12,333 nt of DNA from an uncultured Clostridia bacterium. Its GTDB lineage: Bacteria; Bacillota; Clostridia; Oscillospirales; CAG-272. Below, piece by piece: positions 7,264 to 12,333 of this stretch; the first letter of the stretch is position 1, and every line of letters starts with the position of its first letter. The notes under the pieces were generated by a model that saw only the letters and a list, made by a program, of their open reading frames with translations, was not told the origin of the DNA and did not search any database. Location of the stretch: contig CAJGDZ010000033.1 of assembly GCA_904502055.1 (NCBI GenBank), positions 1-12,333 on the forward strand. The letters are read 5' to 3'. Position numbers and translations under genes: made by a program.

Positions 7264-7427
7264 TGAAGTCGCGCAGGCTCCTTCCGACGCCTACTCGGCG
7301 TCACCTCCCTCTCGGAGGGAGGCAATGATCACAACCCGTTTACGGGTGGCAAGTAACAATTGCACGGCCGGCAGGCCAATAAAAAGCGCACTTGTGCGCC
7401 GCCGGTGATCTTCGGGCTATGCCCGAA
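7237..7427. repeat. Train of six short hairpins after the TIR-like ORF
   Basis: Six inverted repeats follow one another closely: 7237-7243 with 7268-7274; 7286-7291 with 7297-7302; 7304-7311 with 7315-7322 (8 bp, 3-nt loop); 7334-7339 with 7342-7347; 7386-7391 with 7394-7399; and 7411-7417 with 7421-7427. A seventh, the terminator at 7432-7458, follows directly. All stems are perfect. The first overlaps the 3' end of the TIR-like ORF, which supports the view that this 3' end is not conserved coding sequence. The arrangement could be a structured RNA or a composite intergenic repeat. Confidence 0.65.
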
Positions 7428-7431
7428 AAGG

Positions 7432-7458
7432 AAATCCCCCCGTTATACGGGGGGATTT
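7432..7458. terminator. Strong bidirectional terminator between convergent genes
   Basis: Arms 7432-7443 and 7447-7458 are perfectly complementary (12 bp, 3-nt loop). The core is six C facing six G, and the flanks are A/T runs on both sides, so it can end the plus-strand TIR-like transcript and the minus-strand beta-helix transcript. Confidence 0.92.
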
Positions 7459-7504
7459 TTATTGGTTATTTAAAATTTCATCAAATGGCATCTTGAAGAT
7501 ATGC

Positions 7505-7540
7505 TTCAAGTTATTCTTCAAGTTATTCTTCAAGTTATTC
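7505..7540 (-). repeat. Three 12-bp tandem repeats carrying the stop codon of the beta-helix gene
   Basis: The unit TTCAAGTTATTC (plus strand) occurs exactly three times, at 7505-7516, 7517-7528 and 7529-7540. On the minus strand each copy holds an in-frame TAA; the first one read (7537-7535) ends the protein after its acidic tail, and two back-up stops follow at 12-base intervals. Confidence 0.95.
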
Positions 7541-10054
7541 TTGTTCTTCCTCGTCGGATTCCTCCGCACCGTTTGCTGTCACCTTCTTTTTGGAGGATAC
7601 GCTGACAACGATGGCCGCCACCGAGGCAATCAGCGCAACAAACGAAACGATCATGGACAGCGAGCCCTCGCCGAAGATGGAGCCTACGCCTGCCACGCCG
7701 TCAAAGGAAGCAAGGCTGCGATCGTTGAAGGTAGCATCTCCAAAATCGCACGTGTTGAAGTTTATCCGGCTTGATGTGTCGAGATAGAATGTATTATGTT
7801 CTTTATATCTGGTGTTTCCGGAGAACGTGCAGTCGGTAAAGCTACCGGTCGCCTTTCCGTCACCGCCAAAAACACCGCGTGTGTTGTCTGTGAAGGTGCT
7901 GTTTGTCACCTCCGTATGGCCGTCATCGTTGAAGATGACGTATCTGCAGCCGTTAAAGTTGCAGATGGAGTTTTTCATTCGGAGGGTGCCCGAGCGGATA
8001 TACAACAAATCGAAGCCGTTGAACACCGTAGTGCCGTTGTCGTCAAACTTACAATTATCCACGTCCAGAATACTTGAAGAGCCTTCTGAGAGAATAAGCA
8101 TGCCACCGGAAACGTTGGCACTTTCATCATTGTTTTTGATAATGGTACAATCCTTCATTGAAAGAGTACTGTCGGTCATATAAACCGCAAGACCATAGGG
8201 ATACGATGACCCGATATATTTATTGTTCGAGATATCAACGCCGCTAAGGCTTGCGTTTGCATCTTCCAGGTAAAGAACGCCGTAGGATATACCGCGGAAT
8301 GACAAGGATTCGGTAAGCTTGTTGTTAGAAAGGCTGCCGCCGTTCATTGTAAGAGTTGCGTCGTCGTAAACGGCAATGGCGCCGCCGTCATCGTTCTGTA
8401 CCGTATTGCCGTCAACGTGCACGTTGTTCAGCGTTACGTTTGCATCGCTGCAGATATGGATACCGCCTGCGCCGTTATTGCTGAAGCCGCCGGTGATGGT
8501 ACCGTCATTGATCGTAAGGTTGGCACCCGAGGCAACGTAAATAACCTCACCGTCTTCCCTTACCTCGGTAAGACCGCGGTTGATGGTGTGGCCGTTCATG
8601 TTGAGCGTGACCGGCTTGCCCGCGGGAACGAAGATGGTATTTTCGCTGAAGCCGTCACTCAAAGTGCCAAACACACCGTTCACCGCGTTCCAATCCTTAT
8701 AAAGATCAACGGTAATGCCGGTGATCATATCGGACCTGTCAAGAGCATCCATTGCGTAATTCCAGCCGTAATCAAAGAACTTAAAGCCGAACTTCTCGAC
8801 CTCTCCCCATTTCGTGAGCACGGTTACACTGATCGCAGTCTCGTCCATGGAAAGATCGGTATATATGATATGCATATTTTCCGCATCGTCAAACTTGGAA
8901 TCACCAAAGGAGCAATCGTAAAACGTTATTTCGTCAAAATCACCGCTGAAGGCTCCGTAGGTGGAATCGTTGTTATCGAACGTACAGTTGTCGAAGTAAT
9001 TCTCCAGGCCGGTGCCTACGCTGAAATTGCCGGTCTGCATTACTCTGTAGGTGTTATCCGTAAATTGCGAATCGGAGATCTGGAAGGAGGAATATAAAAA
9101 GAGGTCAATTACCGTAGACCGATTGTTACTGAACGTACAATCTTTTGCTATTAATTTACTGCCTTCAAGCTCGAGCACTTTGGTGGTGGTGTTATTGGTA
9201 AAGGTGGATTTGCTTGCCGTTATCGTGCAATCGTTGGCGAAAATGGCAGAATCGCATTTTCCGTTTCCGTCAAAGATACACTGATCGATCTCAATTTCAC
9301 ACTCGTCGGCATAAATTGCCGCGCCTTCGCTTTGCGCATTGTTATTTTTGAATTCAACGCCGTTGAAGGTAGCACTGCCGCCCGAAATGTAAACGGCACC
9401 GCCGTGAAATACGTAACTTGTTCCGGTAGTTACATTGTTATCAAAGCTACCGCCGTTCACGGTAAGCGTTGTGCCGTAGTAAGCGGCGATGCCGGCACCG
9501 TCGTCATCGTCTACACGGTTGCCAACGATATGTACGTTGTTCAGCGTTACGTTTGCGCCCTCGATGTAGAGACCGCCGCCCTCGCTGTTGCTGTAGCCGC
9601 CCGTGATGGTACCGTTGTTGATGATAACGTCGGCGTCATCGTTGATAAACATAACCTCGCCGTCGTCCTCGTCCTTGGTAAGACCGCGGTCGATGGTATG
9701 ACTGTTCATGTTGAGGGTTACTTTTGCGCCTGCGGGGATGTAAATGGTATCATTGTCAAAGCCCTTGCCGTTGATCCAGTCGTCGCTGAACTGACCGTCC
9801 TTGTTGGCTTCCCAGTCGGTGTGGAGATCGACCACGATGCGCTCGTAGCCGTTTTCCTTCATCTCGTCCTCGTCACCGGCAAGCTTCATGGCGGCGTTCC
9901 AGCCGTCCTCAAAGTTACCGTAGCTGCCGATCACCACGGGCTTGCCTTTTACGATCGCGCTGATGGTAAGCACGTCGCTTGCGGCAAATGCGGTAACGCA
10001 AAGCATAGCCGCCAGCAGGCAAACCGTCATAAGAATTGCCAAAAATTTCTTCAT
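7535..10054 (-). CDS. Secreted, membrane-anchored beta-helix protein with two tandem modules
   Basis: The 839-residue product starts with a Sec signal peptide (residues 1-24, MKKFLAIL... ending in AFA before ASD). The body is rich in Asn, Asp, Gly and Thr with repeated patterns such as VTLNNVHIVGN and LTVNGGSFDNN, typical of right-handed parallel beta-helix (pectate-lyase-like or Pmp-like) folds. It consists of two homologous modules, about 29-400 and 406-780; for example TLNMNSHTIDRGLT near 113-126 recurs as TLNMNGHTINRGLT near 483-496, 370 residues later. A hydrophobic helix at about 799-820, followed by KKK and an acidic tail (EESDEEEQE), anchors it with the C-terminus in the cytoplasm. 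No catalytic residues were recognised, so binding or adhesion is as likely as an enzyme. AAAGGA nine bases upstream supports the start. Confidence 0.9.
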   Translation of the reverse strand: MKKFLAILMTVCLLAAMLCVTAFAASDVLTISAIVKGKPVVIGSYGNFEDGWNAAMKLAGDEDEMKENGYERIVVDLHTDWEANKDGQFSDDWINGKGFDNDTIYIPAGAKVTLNMNSHTIDRGLTKDEDDGEVMFINDDADVIINNGTITGGYSNSEGGGLYIEGANVTLNNVHIVGNRVDDDDGAGIAAYYGTTLTVNGGSFDNNVTTGTSYVFHGGAVYISGGSATFNGVEFKNNNAQSEGAAIYADECEIEIDQCIFDGNGKCDSAIFANDCTITASKSTFTNNTTTKVLELEGSKLIAKDCTFSNNRSTVIDLFLYSSFQISDSQFTDNTYRVMQTGNFSVGTGLENYFDNCTFDNNDSTYGAFSGDFDEITFYDCSFGDSKFDDAENMHIIYTDLSMDETAISVTVLTKWGEVEKFGFKFFDYGWNYAMDALDRSDMITGITVDLYKDWNAVNGVFGTLSDGFSENTIFVPAGKPVTLNMNGHTINRGLTEVREDGEVIYVASGANLTINDGTITGGFSNNGAGGIHICSDANVTLNNVHVDGNTVQNDDGGAIAVYDDATLTMNGGSLSNNKLTESLSFRGISYGVLYLEDANASLSGVDISNNKYIGSSYPYGLAVYMTDSTLSMKDCTIIKNNDESANVSGGMLILSEGSSSILDVDNCKFDDNGTTVFNGFDLLYIRSGTLRMKNSICNFNGCRYVIFNDDGHTEVTNSTFTDNTRGVFGGDGKATGSFTDCTFSGNTRYKEHNTFYLDTSSRINFNTCDFGDATFNDRSLASFDGVAGVGSIFGEGSLSMIVSFVALIASVAAIVVSVSSKKKVTANGAEESDEEEQE

Positions 10055-10079
10055 AGGTCATTTTCCTTTCTGTTTTTTG

Positions 10080-10092
10080 GTACTGACAGTAC
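10080..10092 (-). promoter_or_regulatory. Inverted repeat in the leader of the beta-helix gene
   Basis: GTACTG and CAGTAC flank a single central base, a perfect 6+1+6 inverted repeat. It lies between the predicted transcription start and the ribosome binding site, 25 bases before the ATG. The size suits a dimeric repressor operator. As RNA it could not form a useful hairpin because the loop is too short, so DNA binding is the better reading. Confidence 0.5.
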
Positions 10093-10116
10093 TTTTCATT
10101 TTTGCAACAACAGACT

Positions 10117-10146
10117 ATCATATGAAGCGTTACAAAGGTGTTACAA
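10117..10146 (-). promoter_or_regulatory. Probable promoter of the beta-helix gene with 11-bp direct repeat
   Basis: On the minus strand -35 is TTGTAA (complement of 10141-10146, 4/6) and -10 is TATGAT (complement of 10117-10122, 5/6), 18 bases apart. The -35 hexamer is embedded in a direct repeat: GYGTTACAAA occurs at 10127-10136 and 10138-10147, exactly 11 bases (one helical turn) apart. This is a pattern expected of an activator or repressor site covering the promoter. Confidence 0.55.
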
Positions 10147-10289
10147 ATCGGGGAAAAATCAAAAATATTTCAAATTTCTTCGAAAATAAAAGCCGCCCGC
10201 CCCCCGGCGATACGCTTCTTTCTCTGCTTTGAGCAAATTTCAGAGATGAAAAGATGACCGCCTTCATCTGAAGCACCTCTCAAAAAAAC

Positions 10290-10327
10290 GGACACATCAT
10301 GGTGGATCCCTCCAAAATGATGTGTCC
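10290..10327 (-). terminator. Hairpin terminator, best on the minus strand
   Basis: Arms 10290-10300 and 10317-10327 are perfectly complementary (11 bp). Read on the minus strand, the second arm is followed by G and then seven T, a good intrinsic terminator. It would end a transcript coming from the right, in the same direction as the orphan coding tail at 10389-10475. Confidence 0.75.
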
Positions 10328-10353
10328 TGCTTTTGTAAAAGCCTTGAATAGCA

Positions 10354-10383
10354 CAAGGGGAGCCTTCTAGAAGGCTCCCCTTG
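10354..10383. repeat. Perfect 30-bp palindrome
   Basis: Positions 10354-10368 and 10369-10383 are exact reverse complements with no spacer (centre TCTAGA). As RNA it would fold into a hairpin of about 13 bp with a CUAG loop. It directly follows the orphan tail's stop codon (minus strand), so it may be the first part of a double terminator. There is no T-run next to it. Confidence 0.85.
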
Positions 10384-10388
10384 ATGTT

Positions 10389-10475
10389 TTATGCCTTGAA
10401 TGCTTCTTCAACGGCAACGGAAACCCGGGCGGTCATACCGGGCCTCGGGGTTGTTACCTGCGCCGATGAGACCCA
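10389..10475 (-). pseudogene. Orphan C-terminal tail of a lost gene
   Basis: The minus strand reads WVSSAQVTTPRPGMTARV, then SVAVEEAFKA and a TAA stop (10391-10389), preceded in frame by a TAA at 10478-10476. There is no start codon in a suitable place. It looks like the end of a real protein: natural amino-acid composition, an amphipathic last helix, and terminator-like hairpins just downstream at 10354-10383 and 10290-10327. The family was not recognised. It probably marks where a gene was cut away when the segment to its right arrived. Confidence 0.45.
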
Positions 10476-10548
10476 TTATTTCAACAAATGGATACAAGAT
10501 AAGAAAACGTGAGAGTATCACGGTTCGCCCACTATTGTTTTATTGGGG

Positions 10549-10577
10549 TTTACAAAAGCGAAAAAAGGTGATATAAT
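10549..10577 (+). promoter_or_regulatory. Near-consensus extended -10 promoter of the LRR operon
   Basis: The -35 is TTTACA (10549-10554, 5/6) and the -10 is TATAAT (10572-10577, 6/6), with a 17-base spacer and a TGA directly before the -10, which makes it an extended -10. Transcription would begin near 10584, leaving a leader of about 85 nt before the ATG at 10669. The promoter lies inside an in-frame upstream extension of the first gene, which rules out the earlier start at 10543. Confidence 0.85.
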
Positions 10578-10668
10578 AAAAAAACGAACAATTGGAGTCT
10601 GTGTTTCTTGGGACGCTGACTTCGGTTGGCGCACATTTTATTTCCATCAAAATTTAAGGAGGAGAACC

Positions 10669-10977
10669 ATGTTTACCAACAATTTCAATGCAGAACATTC
10701 CATCAAAAAATGGGCTGCCATTATCCAAACTGGCGGCAATGTCTTTCTGGTTTTATGCATACTCGCAGCCTTCATAATACTGTGTGTTGATGCTGAGTAC
10801 CTTTGGTGGATTTCGCTGATTGTGCTTGGCGATGGTGTACTTACCTTTTTTGCTGCCCGTTTTTACTCAACTATGATTTGGGGCTTTGGTGACGTAGTGG
10901 GCAATACAAAAAAGCTGGCTGGTGGTACGGCGGCTCCGATCGACCAGTATGATGAAACAGTGCTTCCCGAGCTTTGA
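10669..10977 (+). CDS. Small membrane protein with two transmembrane helices
   Basis: This 102-residue protein starts at the ATG behind AAGGAGGAG (10656-10664); the in-frame ATG at 10543 lies upstream of the promoter and is rejected. Two hydrophobic segments at about 19-40 (GNVFLVLCILAAFIILCV core) and 45-63 (WWISLIVLGDGVLTFFAA core) are joined by a very short turn, giving a hairpin with both ends on the same side, probably cytoplasmic given the lysines at 13-14 and 81-82. The family was not named with confidence. It is the first gene of a two-gene operon, 11 bases before the LRR gene, and may assist that protein or stay in complex with it. Confidence 0.85.
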   Translation: MFTNNFNAEHSIKKWAAIIQTGGNVFLVLCILAAFIILCVDAEYLWWISLIVLGDGVLTFFAARFYSTMIWGFGDVVGNTKKLAGGTAAPIDQYDETVLPEL

Positions 10978-10988
10978 GCGGTGATGAT

Positions 10989-12333
10989 ATGAACAAAAGA
11001 TACATAAGAGTTTTCTCCGGTGATAAAAACTTATATCTGGAAGGCGCGCCAATTATCATTTGCGCAAGTGTTCTTTTGAAGGATACGGCAACCGGCGTGA
11101 TGCTCGCACAATTAAAATTTCGAAATGTAAGTGGAAAAAGCATTTCTTATGTTAGAGTTGCCATTACTCCGTTTGATGCTATAAAAATGCCTCTTGGTAA
11201 ACCAATTTCATTCGAGTATTTGGATCTTTTGGCATCCGATAAACAAGAATTTGGTTCGAGAAAGCCGCTTCCGCTTCCCAACGCCTCTACCCGCTCCTTC
11301 TGCGTGTGCGTTACGCATGTTGGTTTTGCCGATGGCTCGGTTTGGTCTTCAGAGCAAACCGATTGGCAAAGTGCAAAGGAAGATTCAGCCATTATGAAAA
11401 CGATTGAGGCTGAAGATACCTATAAAGCCGCGAGTGAACTTTTAGACCGCAAGAGAACAGCAGATGTGGAGAAAGCGAAAAAGCTTTTTGAAAGTCTCCA
11501 AGCACGAATGGATGTTGCTGCAGAAATTCAGATGTGCAACAAAAGGCTTGCTGAACTTGAGGAGATAGCTAAGGCAGAAGAAATACAATGGGAAAAGAAC
11601 AAAAAAACAATTAGGCGTTCTGCCATTTTTGTGGGGGCGGGAATTCTTTTGGTTGTTCTTGGTTTTTGGATACATTCTCTCGTTTCAGCTTGGAGCGGAA
11701 ATTACAAGGCATATATCACTCGAAAAGGAATTGAAGAGTTTAGCATTCCCGACGGTGTGACAAGCATAGACGCATATGCGTTCCAAGATTGCGACACTCT
11801 CATAAGCATAACGATTCCTGATAGCGTGACAAGTATTGGCGATGGTGCATTTTACGGTTGTTCAAGCCTTACAAGTGTGACGATTCCCGATGGTGTGACA
11901 AGCATTGGCGAGTGGGCGTTCTACGCTTGCGATGACCTCACGAGCATAACGATTCCCGACAGTGTGAAGAACATTGGCAAGGGGGCGTTTTACGGTTGTG
12001 ATAATCTCACGAGTGCGACGCTTCCCACACAGGCGATTGAATATGTTCCTAAAGAAAGTTTGCAAACCGTAGTAATAACGAGCGGAAAAAGCATCGATGA
12101 CAAGGCGTTTTACGATCGCGATACTCTTAGGAGCATAACGATTCCCGATGGTGTGACAAGCATTGGCGAGATGGCGTTCTACTCTTGCGATGACCTCACG
12201 AGCATAACGATTCCCGATGGTGTGGCAAGCATTGGCGAGTGGGCGTTCTACGCTTGCGATGACCTCACGAGCATAACGATTCCCGACAGTGTGAAGAACA
12301 TTGGCAAGGGGGCGTTTTACGGTTGTGATAATC
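10989..12333 (+). CDS. Type II membrane protein with BspA-type leucine-rich repeats (3' end outside window)
   Basis: The frame stays open for 448 codons up to the window edge. Residues 1-125 form a probable beta-sandwich domain of unknown function. Residues 130-208 are helical and highly charged, likely a coiled coil, ending in KNKKTIRR. Residues 211-232 are a single transmembrane helix. From about 248 on come 23-residue repeats of the pattern LTSITIPDSVTSIGDGAF followed by a Cys-containing turn, the hallmark of BspA-like (LRR_5) proteins. Positive charges before the helix predict an N-terminus inside and repeats outside, so it is an anchored surface LRR protein; BspA-type repeats commonly bind host or bacterial ligands. 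At least nine units are present, one of them degenerate (about 340-375). The ATG has only a weak ribosome binding site and follows the upstream stop by 11 bases, suggesting coupling. Confidence 0.93.
   Translation, partial: MNKRYIRVFSGDKNLYLEGAPIIICASVLLKDTATGVMLAQLKFRNVSGKSISYVRVAITPFDAIKMPLGKPISFEYLDLLASDKQEFGSRKPLPLPNASTRSFCVCVTHVGFADGSVWSSEQTDWQSAKEDSAIMKTIEAEDTYKAASELLDRKRTADVEKAKKLFESLQARMDVAAEIQMCNKRLAELEEIAKAEEIQWEKNKKTIRRSAIFVGAGILLVVLGFWIHSLVSAWSGNYKAYITRKGIEEFSIPDGVTSIDAYAFQDCDTLISITIPDSVTSIGDGAFYGCSSLTSVTIPDGVTSIGEWAFYACDDLTSITIPDSVKNIGKGAFYGCDNLTSATLPTQAIEYVPKESLQTVVITSGKSIDDKAFYDRDTLRSITIPDGVTSIGEMAFYSCDDLTSITIPDGVASIGEWAFYACDDLTSITIPDSVKNIGKGAFYGCDN
11899..12333 (+). repeat. 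108-bp exact direct repeat within the LRR gene
   Basis: Bases 11899-12006 are identical to 12226-12333, an offset of 327 bases (109 codons, in frame). The identity may continue beyond the window. Neighbouring 69-bp LRR units are similar but not identical, so this block was copied recently or kept uniform by gene conversion. Confidence 0.93.

Larger units (their letters stand above)
10123..10548. other. Intergenic region with gene debris and hairpins
   Basis: No complete gene is visible between the beta-helix promoter and the promoter at 10549. The stretch holds a hairpin terminator at 10290-10327, a small GCTTTT/AAAAGC stem at 10329-10342, a perfect palindrome at 10354-10383 and an orphan C-terminal coding tail at 10389-10475 (all listed separately). 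Positions 10147-10289 hold a C-rich run and a weak inverted repeat around 10237-10270, but no ORF that could be supported. Positions 10476-10548 show nothing recognisable. Confidence 0.6.

Noticed and set aside
7237..7458. CRISPR array
   Set aside because: The hairpins differ in sequence from one another and there are no regular direct repeats with spacers.
7493..7774. Plus-strand ORF starting with Lys-Leu-Phe-Phe repeats
   Set aside because: The pattern comes from the 12-bp tandem repeats at the end of the beta-helix gene read on the wrong strand.
9332..10189. 285-residue plus-strand ORF
   Set aside because: Antisense to the beta-helix gene, and it extends through that gene's signal peptide and promoter region; no start signal or domain.
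10129..10257. Small minus-strand ORF starting MKAVIFSSLKF
   Set aside because: It overlaps the promoter of the beta-helix gene, has no ribosome binding site of note and no recognisable domain.
10543..10668. Upstream in-frame extension of the two-helix membrane protein
   Set aside because: A near-consensus promoter at 10549-10577 lies inside it, and the ATG at 10669 has a strong ribosome binding site.

Overview
The window looks like a chromosomal accessory region of a gut-type, GC-moderate to GC-rich Firmicute (class Clostridia). This is inferred from TTGACA/TATAAT-type promoters, strong AGGAGG-like ribosome binding sites, and protein families typical of such genomes: DUF2201, MoxR ATPases, BspA-type leucine-rich repeats and a C-terminally anchored beta-helix protein. 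No rRNA, tRNA, CRISPR array, transposase or integrase was seen.

Left part (1-6750). A minus-strand gene begins at 13 and leaves the window on the left. Its core promoter is fully consensus (TTGACA-17-TATAAT, 47-75). Positions 76-515 are non-coding and packed with perfect or near-perfect hairpins, ending in a terminator at 478-507. Next comes a tight three-gene minus-strand operon, transcribed right to left: a 1234-residue SNF2-like DNA helicase (6641-2937), a MoxR-type AAA+ ATPase (2940-1825) and a protein with an HExxH metallopeptidase-like domain plus a von Willebrand A domain with an intact metal-binding site (1838-516). The genes overlap by 4 and 14 bases, so the three products are very likely co-expressed. 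The helicase resembles the C-terminal half of the giant methylase-helicases of conjugative elements and phages, but a long charged coiled coil stands where the methylase would be. A MoxR/VWA pair coupled to a DNA-translocating helicase is the strongest candidate here for an undescribed (possibly anti-phage or conflict) system.

Middle part (6750-7470). A short possible ORF is followed by a well-initiated ORF whose first 35 residues look like the start of a TIR domain. The rest of the TIR domain is missing, so this is probably a remnant. A train of seven hairpins follows, ending in a strong bidirectional terminator at 7432-7458.

Right part (7470-12333). A minus-strand gene (10054-7535) encodes an 839-residue secreted, membrane-anchored parallel beta-helix protein built from two copies of the same module. 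Its upstream region has a plausible promoter, an 11-bp-spaced direct repeat and an inverted repeat in the leader. Positions 10123-10548 contain an orphan C-terminal coding tail and several hairpins, including a perfect 30-bp palindrome. A plus-strand operon with a near-consensus extended promoter (10549-10577) then encodes a 102-residue two-helix membrane protein and a type II membrane protein carrying BspA-type leucine-rich repeats, which runs off the right edge. This last segment looks more AT-rich than the helicase operon and may have been acquired separately.
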